Positions 1-7,074 are shown, counted from the first letter of the stretch. The stretch is 11,942 nt of DNA from an uncultured Sediminicola sp. (GCA_938039345.1 CALHVB010000109.1:1-11942); one strand, 5' to 3'. The notes: a model not told the origin generated them from the sequence alone. Numbers and translations: made by a program.

Positions 1-62
1 TTAATAAGTTAATATGTACAAGTTACAGATTTTTTTATTTCAAAAATAATAAAATCGAAAAA

Positions 63-86
63 ATTATGCACGCATAATAGTTTTTT
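63..86 (+). terminator. weak candidate intrinsic terminator
   Basis: An inverted repeat ATTATGC (63-69) / GCATAAT (72-78) can fold as a 6-bp stem with a CACG loop, and a run of six T follows at 81-86. The stem is mostly A-T, so it would be a weak terminator for a plus-strand gene lying to the left of the window. It could equally be chance structure in AT-rich DNA. No coding region can be supported between 1 and 120. Confidence 0.25.
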
Positions 87-120
87 GTTAAAAACAAGCC
101 TAATAATTTACGTATTTAAC

Positions 121-161
121 AATAAAAAGGGGTTCGATAAATTATCGAACCCCTTTTTATT
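121..161. terminator. bidirectional intrinsic terminator downstream of glmS
   Basis: Positions 121-140 and 142-161 are perfect reverse complements (20 bp) around a single central base. The stem has a GC-rich middle (GGGGTTCGA / TCGAACCCC) flanked by an A run on the left and a T run on the right, so on either strand a G/C-rich hairpin is followed by U-rich RNA. It lies about 20 bp past the glmS stop codon and can end glmS transcription. Its symmetry suggests it also ends a convergent plus-strand gene just outside the window. Confidence 0.88.
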
Positions 162-181
162 AATATAATATATCTTATAAA

Positions 182-2029
182 TTACTCTACCGTAACTGAT
201 TTTGCCAAGTTACGCGGCTGATCAACGTTACAGCCTCTCATTACCGCAATGTGATACGATAATAACTGCAATGGTATTGTTGTTAATAATGGTGTTAAGC
301 TTTCTATTGTTTCCGGAACCTCTATTACATGATCCGCAATCTCCTTTACAGTCTCATCTCCTTCTGTAACAACAGCAATAATTTTACCCTTTCTAGATTT
401 AATTTCCTGTATATTACTAACCACTTTTTCGTAATGCCCTTTATTTGTAGCTATCACAAATACTGGCATTTGCTCATCTATTAGCGCTATAGGTCCATGC
501 TTCATCTCTGCTGCCGGATATCCTTCTGCATGTATATAGCTTATTTCTTTTAATTTTAATGCTCCCTCTAAAGCAACAGGAAAATTACAGCCCCTGCCCA
601 AATACAAACAATTAGAAGAATCTTTATAGGCTTCAGCTATTATCTCTATTAATGTATTAGATTCTAATGCTTTTTCAACCTTAGATGGTATAGTCTCTAA
701 TTCTGTTAAATATTCATGAAACTTAGACTCAGAAAATTCTCCTTTTGCTTTTGCTAATTTTAAAGCAATTAAAGTTAATACTGTTATTTGAGTAGTAAAT
801 GCTTTTGTCGATGCCACTCCAATTTCGGGGCCAGCATGTGTATAAGCTCCAGAATGCGTTTCTCTTGCTATAGATGACCCTACAACATTACACACTCCAA
901 AAACAAAAGCTCCTTTTTCTTTTGCTAATTTTATAGCTGCTAATGTATCTGCCGTTTCTCCTGATTGAGAAATAGCTATTAATACATCGTTATCAGTAAT
1001 TACAGGATTTCTATATCTAAATTCATAAGCATATTCTACCTCAACAGGAATTCTTGCTAAATCCTCAAAAATATACTCAGCAACTAATCCTGCATGCCAT
1101 GATGTACCACAGGCAACAATAATAATTCTATTTGCATTTAAAAACTTTTCTAAATGATCATCAACTCCTGCCATTTTAATAATACCTTGATCAGGACGCA
1201 TACGTCCGCGATAAGTATCTAAAATAGCTCTAGGCTGCTCATATATCTCTTTAAGCATAAAATGATCATACCCTCCTTTTTCTATCTCCTCTAAATTTAA
1301 TTGAAGCTCAGAAATAATAGGATAAACAACCGAATCATCTTTAATTGTTCTTAGTTTAATTTCTTTTCCAAGACGGATAACTGCCATTTGTTCATCTTCC
1401 AGATACAAAGCGTTATTCGTATATTCTATAAAAGGTGAAGCATCAGAAGCTATAAAAAACTCACCATCTCCTATTCCAATAGCTAATGGACTACCTAATT
1501 TTGCAACTACAATCTCATCTGGTTTATTTTTATCAAAAACAGCAATAGCGTATGCTCCTACAACTTGGTTTAATGCCATATGAACAGCCTTACCAAGCTT
1601 TACGTTTTCCTTCTTTTTTACCTCTTCTATAAGATTTACTAAGACTTCAGTATCTGTATCTGAATAAAAAACATATCCTCTGTTAATTAATTCTTTCTTA
1701 ATAGAGTCATAGTTTTCTATAATTCCATTGTGAATAATTACTAAATCTCCTGAATTAGAATAATGTGGATGAGAATTTACATCATTTGGCACACCATGTG
1801 TTGCCCATCTTGTATGACCAATTCCTAATTTTCCTTCTAGTGAAATCTCTGCTTTAGATTTATTTTTTAAATCCTCAACTTTCCCTTTAGTTTTACTTAG
1901 ATTAATGTTCTTGCCATCATAAAGAGCTACACCAGCACTATCATAACCTCTATATTCTAATCTTTGTAATCCCTTAATTATAATTGGATAAGCATCTCTA
2001 TGCCCAATATACCCTACAATTCCACACAT
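182..2029 (-). CDS. glmS: glutamine--fructose-6-phosphate aminotransferase (isomerizing)
   Basis: GlmS converts fructose-6-phosphate and glutamine to glucosamine-6-phosphate, the committed cytoplasmic step towards UDP-GlcNAc for peptidoglycan and surface glycans. The 615 residues match the usual 608-615 length. The N-terminal Ntn-type glutaminase domain (about 1-240) begins MCGIVGYIG, so Cys2 becomes the catalytic N-terminal residue after Met removal, which fixes the start. It shows RLEYRGYDSAG (23-33), GHTRWATHG (71-79) and HNGIIENY (100-107). Two SIS domains follow: the first has ACGTSWHAG (306-314), SQSGETADT (354-362) and the VASTKAF loop (405-411); the second has KEISYIHAEGYPAAEMKHGP. 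E495, H511 and K610 correspond to the E. coli isomerase residues Glu488, His504 and Lys603, and the tail ends PRNLAKSVTVE as in the family. It is the last gene of a minus-strand block behind the DUF4270 lipoprotein, 116 bp away, and is closed by the strong terminator at 121-161. It probably also has its own promoter in the gap. Nothing is broken or missing. Confidence 0.98.
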   Translation of the reverse strand: MCGIVGYIGHRDAYPIIIKGLQRLEYRGYDSAGVALYDGKNINLSKTKGKVEDLKNKSKAEISLEGKLGIGHTRWATHGVPNDVNSHPHYSNSGDLVIIHNGIIENYDSIKKELINRGYVFYSDTDTEVLVNLIEEVKKKENVKLGKAVHMALNQVVGAYAIAVFDKNKPDEIVVAKLGSPLAIGIGDGEFFIASDASPFIEYTNNALYLEDEQMAVIRLGKEIKLRTIKDDSVVYPIISELQLNLEEIEKGGYDHFMLKEIYEQPRAILDTYRGRMRPDQGIIKMAGVDDHLEKFLNANRIIIVACGTSWHAGLVAEYIFEDLARIPVEVEYAYEFRYRNPVITDNDVLIAISQSGETADTLAAIKLAKEKGAFVFGVCNVVGSSIARETHSGAYTHAGPEIGVASTKAFTTQITVLTLIALKLAKAKGEFSESKFHEYLTELETIPSKVEKALESNTLIEIIAEAYKDSSNCLYLGRGCNFPVALEGALKLKEISYIHAEGYPAAEMKHGPIALIDEQMPVFVIATNKGHYEKVVSNIQEIKSRKGKIIAVVTEGDETVKEIADHVIEVPETIESLTPLLTTIPLQLLSYHIAVMRGCNVDQPRNLAKSVTVE

Positions 2030-2097
2030 ATTTTATATATAGTTAAACGATTGTATTAATTTTTTAAAAATGTAAATTATAACATCAATAAAAGCTA

Positions 2098-2147
2098 AAT
2101 ATTAAATATATAACGTATTATTTATACAATGTGGTATATTTAATATT
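2098..2147. promoter_or_regulatory. 13-bp inverted repeat between DUF4270 gene and glmS
   Basis: AATATTAAATATA (2098-2110) and TATATTTAATATT (2135-2147) are perfect reverse complements separated by 24 bases. The right arm overlaps the stop codon of the DUF4270 gene. The left arm contains a possible glmS promoter box. All stem bases are A or T, so it may be an operator, a weak attenuator hairpin in the read-through transcript, or chance in very AT-rich sequence. Confidence 0.4.
2103..2129 (-). promoter_or_regulatory. candidate glmS promoter
   Basis: On the minus strand TTG (2129-2127) is followed after 16 bases by TATATTTA (2110-2103), which matches seven of eight positions of the Bacteroidota -7 consensus TAnnTTTG. 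This would give a leader of roughly 65-70 bases before the glmS ATG at 2029. The spacer is slightly short and the region is AT-rich, so this is a candidate only. The rest of the 2030-2145 gap shows no riboswitch or ribozyme fold that I can recognise. Confidence 0.3.
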
Positions 2148-3939
2148 AATTAACTGTAGTATAGGAGATTTCTAACTTTAGTCTTGTATTTTCTTCTACA
2201 GCTTCTAATCCACCAAAAAGCACTGTTCCTAAAGGATTTACACTTGACATCAATGGTAAATTAACTTCTTCATTATTCTCTAACATTGTATTTGAAACAG
2301 ATGTAAAATTAATATTAGAAGTAACTGTTAATCCTAAAACTGCATTTTCGGCACTTCCTGTTATAACGTCATTAACATAATCTGTAATTCGTATTACATA
2401 CTTTAATCCCTTACCGTTAGTATCTTTTTCTAGAACACCCCCATAGTTTAAAAAAGAATTTAACGAAACATTCGTGTCCTGAACATCAAACTGAGGGCTA
2501 TATAATGGAGCATTAGTTTCTGCATTAAATAAATAAAGCCTCAATGGTTCTATACTAGAAATATCTATATTATCCTGATCTACATAAAAAACAAGATTTG
2601 CTTCATTAATAATCCAATTATTTAGATTTAGCTCAGCCAAATTTTGACTATTAAAAAGTTCTATTTCGGCATAACTTCCTGACCCTCCTTTTAAATAAAT
2701 ACGAGAAGCTTCTGCAAGATTATAACTTTCGTTAATTTCAGCAGGATAATCTTCATTATCCAAAGTGTTTATAGCATTACCGATAGTAGCACCATTTAAA
2801 TTGGTTAATAGATTTAATTGATAAGAACCTTCTTCTTTATCACCTCCATCTACATCATACTCATATTCTATTGTGATATTGGCTAATCTTAAATCTAAGA
2901 GTAACAAAACATCATCTTCTATAGATAACTGTATTCCTCTTATAAAATCTTTAAAATTTGACTGATTTTGTAATTCTGGCGAACCCTCTTTATTTAGTAA
3001 ATTATTCTGAAAAAAATCATTATCTAATTTAACTCGTATTCCTGGAGCAATTCGAGTAGGCTCACCTAAAGACTCATCAACATCTGTAGTACTCTCATCA
3101 TCTTCTACCAATATAACCTCCTCTACATCTGCAATTAACACATCTCCCTCAAATAAAACTTCTGGAGAAGGGTTTACTGGAAATTGTTGATTAGAAAAAT
3201 ACTCTTGCGCTTCTTCAAAATTAGATTCTGGATCTAAATCCCTTAAAAAAAAGTTAGAACGTTCTACCTTTAATTTAAATTGCTCTCCTACATTTCTTCC
3301 GTAAATACTATCTATATCAAATTTCCTTGGGAATCTATTTGCTGTAGTTTCTGTATCTTGACTATCGCTTGTACCATCACCATCTGTATCACTATTAAGA
3401 GGATTAGTCCCTAAGGCTCTTTCTTGACTATCTGTTAAACCATCTCCGTCTGTATCACTATTAGGGTCATTTTTATCACTATCTAAAGCATCTGTTAAGC
3501 CATCCCCATCTGCATCTATACTACTTGTTAAATATGGTATATTTAAATAAACAGCTGTAACCACTTCATTTTCTTGAATAGCAGTAATGGTTGTACTTGT
3601 TCCTTGAAATCCATCATCTTCATCTTCTTGTGAAAACTTTCCAAAAGTATCTGGTGACGTTGTAGGCAATTGTACTTCTGAAGTAATTTTAGCTTCTGTT
3701 CTCCCGTATATTGGATCATTAAAATTACCAAGCTGATATATAGGGAGTTTATTTGTTGGTATTGCTTTAATTTTTTTATTCTTAGTAAGTACACTAAACG
3801 TTACTTTTTCTGTTTCAAGAGTGTCTCCTCCTAGAACACCCCCACCAAGAGTTGTTAAATCTTCTTCGCATGATACAAAAAATAATACCGCAACAACACC
3901 CACAATAGCAGGAAAAATAATTTTATTAAAAAACTTCAT
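2146..3939 (-). CDS. DUF4270 family surface lipoprotein with TSP3-like insertion
   Basis: The 597-residue protein starts with a lipoprotein signal peptide: MKFFNK, a hydrophobic run (about 7-22) and FVSC, which makes Cys24 the likely lipidated residue. The following EED resembles the acidic lipoprotein export signal that sends Bacteroidota lipoproteins to the outer surface (inference). The early region includes GNFNDPIYGRTEAKITSEVQ (71-90), the N-terminal pattern I associate with DUF4270. Residues 141-199 form an Asp/Gly-rich tract of thrombospondin type 3-like calcium-binding repeats. After it come FDIDSIYG, a long beta-rich region, and a C-terminal part (about 440-597) with LRLYLFN, LKYVIRITDYVNDVITG and NPLGTVLFGG. 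The biochemical function of DUF4270 is unknown. It starts 10 bp after the GlgA-like gene, so the two are almost certainly co-transcribed, with glmS downstream. The start is fixed by the signal peptide. The family call is from recalled patterns; placement as a lipoprotein is the firmer part. Confidence 0.88.
   Translation of the reverse strand: MKFFNKIIFPAIVGVVAVLFFVSCEEDLTTLGGGVLGGDTLETEKVTFSVLTKNKKIKAIPTNKLPIYQLGNFNDPIYGRTEAKITSEVQLPTTSPDTFGKFSQEDEDDGFQGTSTTITAIQENEVVTAVYLNIPYLTSSIDADGDGLTDALDSDKNDPNSDTDGDGLTDSQERALGTNPLNSDTDGDGTSDSQDTETTANRFPRKFDIDSIYGRNVGEQFKLKVERSNFFLRDLDPESNFEEAQEYFSNQQFPVNPSPEVLFEGDVLIADVEEVILVEDDESTTDVDESLGEPTRIAPGIRVKLDNDFFQNNLLNKEGSPELQNQSNFKDFIRGIQLSIEDDVLLLLDLRLANITIEYEYDVDGGDKEEGSYQLNLLTNLNGATIGNAINTLDNEDYPAEINESYNLAEASRIYLKGGSGSYAEIELFNSQNLAELNLNNWIINEANLVFYVDQDNIDISSIEPLRLYLFNAETNAPLYSPQFDVQDTNVSLNSFLNYGGVLEKDTNGKGLKYVIRITDYVNDVITGSAENAVLGLTVTSNINFTSVSNTMLENNEEVNLPLMSSVNPLGTVLFGGLEAVEENTRLKLEISYTTVN
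3355..3516 (-). repeat. TSP3-like calcium-binding repeat tract in the DUF4270 protein
   Basis: Three units of D-x-D-G-D-G-x-x-D type occur at residues 142-153 (DADGDGLTDALD), 162-173 (DTDGDGLTDSQE) and 184-195 (DTDGDGTSDSQD), linked by SDKNDPNS and RALGTNPLNS. The DNA shows the same repetition, with CTGTATCACTATTA occurring twice on the plus strand. Such repeats bind calcium in thrombospondin and OmpA-type surface proteins. Here they sit between two parts of the DUF4270 region and would form a rigid, calcium-dependent spacer (inference). Confidence 0.85.
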
Positions 3940-3949
3940 GTAAACTTTA

Positions 3950-4759
3950 CTATTTTAAAACTTCTGTGTTATAAAAATTAGCATATGCCTCTTCAAACTC
4001 TTGAATTGGAACATATGGTAACACTGGTTTCTCTAAGTTGGTAATATGCTCTTTTAAATCTTCTGGAATTTCTTCCGCAGCTAAAATAACAGCATCCGAA
4101 TGATCTACTGCTACCTTTAACAAATTATTATAATTGGGAGTAGCTAAAACACTTACACTATCTTCTGATATTTCATCAAAAGCTATTTTACTTATAATAG
4201 TATTATCTAATTCACCTTCAAAACCTTTTTGGTAAACAGATGTAACTATTTTACTATCTGCAAACAAAGGCTCATCCGCATAATATTTTCTTAAATACAA
4301 AGGCACCAAAGAAGCCATCCAACCATGTACATGTATAATATCTGGAGACCAATTTAACTTTTTTACTGTTTCTACAACTCCTTTTGCAAAAAATATAGCA
4401 CGCTCATCATTATCAGGAAAGAAAGTCCCTTCTTGATCAGAAAAGGTAGCTTTTCTTTTAAAATACTCTTCATTATCTATAAAATAAACCTGAATACGTT
4501 CTTTAGGTATAGATGCTACTTTTATTATTAAAGGCATATCCATATCATTAATCACCAGGTTCATCCCTGACAAACGAATTACTTCATGCAATTGATGTCT
4601 TCTTTCATTTATATTTCCATATCTAGGCATAAAAATCCTTATTTGGCCACCATTACTGTTAACCATTCTAGGAGTTTCGTATGACATTAGAGAGACTTCG
4701 TTCTCTGGAAGATAGGGTACTAATTCTGAAGATACAAACAATATCTTTTTACCGGTCAT
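3950..4759 (-). CDS. short glycogen/starch synthase-like protein (GT5 N-terminal domain only)
   Basis: The 269 residues resemble only the N-terminal Rossmann half of GlgA: KKILFVSSELVPY (4-16), IRIFMPRYG (40-48), VYFIDNEEYFKR (91-102), DNDERAIFFAKG (116-127), PDIIHVHGWMASLVPLYL (139-156) and SDAVILAAEE (221-230). Full GlgA proteins have about 480 residues with a second GT1-type domain, which is absent here. The KTGGL(A/G)DV motif that binds ADP-glucose and normally follows SSE.xPF is replaced by PENEVSLM (18-25). The position of the conserved His in the TVHN motif appears as Tyr (SVYQ, 174-177). It is therefore unlikely to be a normal ADP-glucose synthase, although automatic annotation commonly calls it 'glycogen synthase'. 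There is no frameshift: the reading frame closes cleanly and the DUF4270 gene begins 10 bp on. It is the first gene of the minus-strand block, divergent from panC, with a good promoter at 4797-4826. I believe similar short forms sit beside panC in other flavobacteria (memory, unchecked). The true function is unknown. Confidence 0.87.
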   Translation of the reverse strand: MTGKKILFVSSELVPYLPENEVSLMSYETPRMVNSNGGQIRIFMPRYGNINERRHQLHEVIRLSGMNLVINDMDMPLIIKVASIPKERIQVYFIDNEEYFKRKATFSDQEGTFFPDNDERAIFFAKGVVETVKKLNWSPDIIHVHGWMASLVPLYLRKYYADEPLFADSKIVTSVYQKGFEGELDNTIISKIAFDEISEDSVSVLATPNYNNLLKVAVDHSDAVILAAEEIPEDLKEHITNLEKPVLPYVPIQEFEEAYANFYNTEVLK

Positions 4760-4796
4760 AAGGATTATTTTTTATTTATCGCGAAAAGCGTGGCTG

Positions 4797-4826
4797 CAAA
4801 ATTACAAAAATTATGCAGATTAGCAG
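4797..4826 (-). promoter_or_regulatory. promoter of the GlgA-like/DUF4270 operon
   Basis: On the minus strand TAATTTTG (4804-4797) is a perfect match to the Bacteroidota -7 consensus TAnnTTTG. A CTG (4826-4824), close to the -33 TTG, lies 19 bases upstream, which is the expected spacing. Transcription would begin near 4790, giving a leader of about 30 bases. Confidence 0.55.
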
Positions 4827-4834
4827 TAATTATA

Positions 4835-4842
4835 TAAGTTTG
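4835..4842 (+). promoter_or_regulatory. candidate panC promoter -7 box
   Basis: TAAGTTTG matches TAnnTTTG perfectly and would start transcription near 4848, about 15 bases before the panC ATG. No TTG is found at the expected -33 distance. Together with the minus-strand box at 4797-4804 it makes the 103-bp gap 4760-4862 a divergent promoter region. Confidence 0.4.
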
Positions 4843-4862
4843 CTAGCCTTTAAATTAAAATT

Positions 4863-5711
4863 ATGCTTGTATTTAAAACAAAAATTGACTTACAAAACCA
4901 CCTTTTAAAGAACAATAGCAATAAAACCTCAGTAGGCATGGTTCCTACAATGGGCGCATTACACAAGGGACATATTTCTCTTGTTCAAAAGTGCGTTTCA
5001 GAAAATAACATCACAGTCGTAAGTATTTTTGTAAACCCCACTCAGTTCGATAATTCTGAAGATTTAAAAAAATACCCAAGCACTTTAGAAGAAGATATTA
5101 GCTTATTAAAACAAGTATCTGATAAAATTATCGTCTTTTCCCCAACTGCATCTGATATATATGATGGCAATATAATTTCTAAAACTTATAATTTTAAAAG
5201 ATTAGATAAAGTTATGGAGGGCGCTTTTAGAGATAATCATTTCAATGGCGTTGGCACTATTGTTGAAACCTTACTAACCCTTGTAATGCCAGATAATGCT
5301 TATTTTGGTGAAAAAGACTACCAACAACTCGCAATTATAAAAAACCTTATAAAAACACAAAATATACCCATAAATATTATTGGATGCCCAATAGTAAGAG
5401 AAGCTAATGGACTAGCAATGAGTTCTAGAAATGAAAGATTATCTGCAACACTTAGAAAAGAAGCTTCTTTTATATACCAAACACTAATGACTGCCAAAAA
5501 AAAGTTTGGCACAGAAAGTGCATTAAAAATTATAGAATGGGTAAAATCTGAATTTAAAAACAGAAACGATTTAACCTTAGAATACGTGCAAATAGCTAAT
5601 ACAAAAACATTACAACCTGTACTAAGAAAACAAAAAAACAAAAAATATAGAATTTTTATCGCAGTTTATGCGAATGATGTAAGACTAATAGATAATATAC
5701 CCCTGAATTAA
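4863..5711 (+). CDS. panC: pantoate--beta-alanine ligase (pantothenate synthetase)
   Basis: PanC joins pantoate and beta-alanine using ATP to make pantothenate, the precursor of coenzyme A, in the cytoplasm. The 282 residues are the normal length for the family. The nucleotidyltransferase fold is marked by PTMGALHKGH (28-37, the HIGH-like ATP motif), SIFVNPTQF (54-62), HFNGV (126-130), FGEKDYQQL (148-156) and the KMSKS-like AMSSRN (185-190). All main active-site motifs are present. The start ATG is 21 bases after a candidate promoter box. It is followed 13 bases later by panD, which supplies beta-alanine, so the pair provides both the amine substrate and the ligation step. panB and panE are not in this window. 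It heads a run of five plus-strand genes (4863-9635) with gaps of 6 to 56 bp. Confidence 0.97.
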   Translation: MLVFKTKIDLQNHLLKNNSNKTSVGMVPTMGALHKGHISLVQKCVSENNITVVSIFVNPTQFDNSEDLKKYPSTLEEDISLLKQVSDKIIVFSPTASDIYDGNIISKTYNFKRLDKVMEGAFRDNHFNGVGTIVETLLTLVMPDNAYFGEKDYQQLAIIKNLIKTQNIPINIIGCPIVREANGLAMSSRNERLSATLRKEASFIYQTLMTAKKKFGTESALKIIEWVKSEFKNRNDLTLEYVQIANTKTLQPVLRKQKNKKYRIFIAVYANDVRLIDNIPLN

Positions 5712-5712
5712 C

Positions 5713-5720
5713 TAACTTTG
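5713..5720 (+). promoter_or_regulatory. candidate internal promoter immediately upstream of panD
   Basis: TAACTTTG lies in the 13-bp gap between panC and panD and matches TAnnTTTG perfectly. Transcription from it would start at or within a few bases of the panD ATG (5725), giving a leaderless or nearly leaderless mRNA. No -33 TTG is seen at the right distance, so chance is possible. Confidence 0.3.
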
Positions 5721-5724
5721 TCCC

Positions 5725-6075
5725 ATGCAAATAGAAGTTGTAAAATCTAAAATACACCGAGTAAAAGTTACTGGTGCAGACCTTAACTATATAGGAAGCA
5801 TTACCATTGATGAGGATTTAATGGATGCTGCAAATATTATACGCGGCGAAAAAGTACAAATTGTAAACAACAATAATGGTGAGCGTTTAGAAACTTATGC
5901 AATACCAGGACCTAGAAAAAGCGGCGAAATAACTTTAAATGGTGCTGCATCTAGAAGAGTTGCTGTTGGCGATATTTTAATCTTAATAACCTACGCAAGA
6001 ATGGATATTGAAGAAGCTAAAATATTTAACCCATCACTAGTATTTCCTAACGAAGAAAATAATTTATTGAACTAA
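5725..6075 (+). CDS. panD: aspartate 1-decarboxylase (pyruvoyl-dependent)
   Basis: PanD decarboxylates L-aspartate to beta-alanine for pantothenate synthesis. The 116-residue proenzyme self-cleaves between Gly24 and Ser25 in YIGSITID (22-29), turning Ser25 into the catalytic pyruvoyl group. The N-terminal [15 protein letters not shown] pattern aligns residue for residue with E. coli PanD (HRVKVT.ADL.Y.GS). Further family features are the [18 protein letters not shown] stretch (35-54), the small-residue [16 protein letters not shown] region (61-76), and GD.LI.I.YA (82-91). No PanZ gene or other maturation factor is seen nearby. It is 13 bases after panC and 6 bases before the membrane protein gene, so co-transcription is likely. 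It lacks any Shine-Dalgarno sequence, like the other genes here. Confidence 0.97.
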   Translation: MQIEVVKSKIHRVKVTGADLNYIGSITIDEDLMDAANIIRGEKVQIVNNNNGERLETYAIPGPRKSGEITLNGAASRRVAVGDILILITYARMDIEEAKIFNPSLVFPNEENNLLN

Positions 6076-6081
6076 ATCTCG

Positions 6082-7047
6082 TTGAGTTCTAAATTAAAAA
6101 AAATATTAAAAATAGCGCTCCCAATTATTTTGGGAGCTTTTTTAGTTTGGTACTCTTACAGTTCTACATCGGCTAATGACCGTGAAAAAATACTCAACTC
6201 TATAAAAAATGCCGATTTACTATGGGTATCAATATCTATATTTATTGGTTTTTTAAGTCATATTTCAAGAGCTATACGCTGGAATTATTTATTAGAACCT
6301 CTAGGATACAAGCCTAAAATAAGAAACAACATTTTAATTATTCTTATTTCTTACTTTTCTAACATCTTAATTATAAGATCCGGAGAAATATTAAGAGCTA
6401 CTGCCTTAACCACTTACGAAAAAGTACCTTTTGAGAAAGGATTTGGAACCATCGTAACAGAAAGAATTATTGATTTAATAATGCTGTTACTTGTTATTTT
6501 TAGTGCGCTATTACTACAAACCGACATTATAATTGGCATTCTTGAAAAAAACGGAATAGGATTAGTTGGCTCTGCCGTTTTATTAGGCTCAGGAGTTTTA
6601 GGTTTAATAATAGGAATACGTATCATTAAAAAATCTACCTCTAAATTTGCGGTTAAAATTAAAAACTTTGCAATTGGTTTATTAGATGGCGTGCTTAGTA
6701 TTTTTAAAATGAAAAATAAGGTTGCATTTATTTTTCATACTTTTTTTATATGGGCTTGTTACATAGGAATGTTCTGGGTTATAAAATTTACAGTACCAGA
6801 AGTAGCAGCACTATCCCTTGGAGAACTCTTAGTTGCTTTTGTTGCAGGTGCTTTTGCTATGACTGCCACAAACGGAGGTTTAGGACTTTACCCTATTGTA
6901 GTAACCGCCTCTTTGGCATTTTTTGGAATAAGTAAAACCTCTGGCGATGCTTTTGGTTGGATAATGTGGTCTGCACAAACTGCAATAGTTGTTGTTTTTG
7001 GGGCAATATCTTTTCTGTTATTACCGTTATGGAACAGAAACAAGTAG
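6082..7047 (+). CDS. flippase-like / LPG synthase transmembrane-domain membrane protein (UPF0104)
   Basis: This 321-residue polytopic inner-membrane protein resembles the YbhN/AglD2/UPF0104 family, which shares the transmembrane domain of lysylphosphatidylglycerol synthase (MprF) but lacks its cytoplasmic transferase part. Hydrophobic segments lie at about 8-26, 46-62, 83-98, 129-155, 158-182, 214-235, 245-262, 268-284 and 292-316. Family-like motifs are SHISRAIRWNYLLEPLGY (59-76), RSGEILRA (99-106), GTIVTERIIDL (122-132) and the re-entrant-like TNGGLGLYP (263-271). Members are thought to move lipids or lipid-linked molecules, but the substrate here cannot be deduced. The start codon is TTG at 6082: the next in-frame ATG is at 6481, deep inside the membrane region, and would remove the first three hydrophobic segments and the conserved motifs. 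Six bases separate it from panD, and 27 from the next gene, consistent with an operon. Confidence 0.85.
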   Translation: MSSKLKKILKIALPIILGAFLVWYSYSSTSANDREKILNSIKNADLLWVSISIFIGFLSHISRAIRWNYLLEPLGYKPKIRNNILIILISYFSNILIIRSGEILRATALTTYEKVPFEKGFGTIVTERIIDLIMLLLVIFSALLLQTDIIIGILEKNGIGLVGSAVLLGSGVLGLIIGIRIIKKSTSKFAVKIKNFAIGLLDGVLSIFKMKNKVAFIFHTFFIWACYIGMFWVIKFTVPEVAALSLGELLVAFVAGAFAMTATNGGLGLYPIVVTASLAFFGISKTSGDAFGWIMWSAQTAIVVVFGAISFLLLPLWNRNK

Positions 7048-7074
7048 TATTTTCTACAAGCCAATATTAGTACC

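Noticed and set aside
1..120. end of a gene at the left edge
   Set aside because: One plus-strand frame stays open from 3 to 77, but its 24 codons give no recognisable protein sequence, so no gene can be supported.
2030..2145. glmS ribozyme/riboswitch upstream of glmS
   Set aside because: The glmS ribozyme is known mainly from Firmicutes and needs a longer, partly GC-rich folded leader. This 116-bp gap is almost all A/T and shows only the simple 13-bp inverted repeat.
3940..4759. frameshifted or broken full-length glycogen synthase
   Set aside because: The frame is intact, ends in a normal stop, and the next gene starts 10 bp later. No GT1-domain sequence is seen in other frames nearby, so the short form looks natural.
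5318..5641. minus-strand open frame of 107 codons inside panC
   Set aside because: It lies fully within panC, whose motifs are intact, and its translation has no recognisable features. The same applies to open frames at 3543-3794, 6414-6626, 6750-6935, 6888-7076 and 8999-9502.
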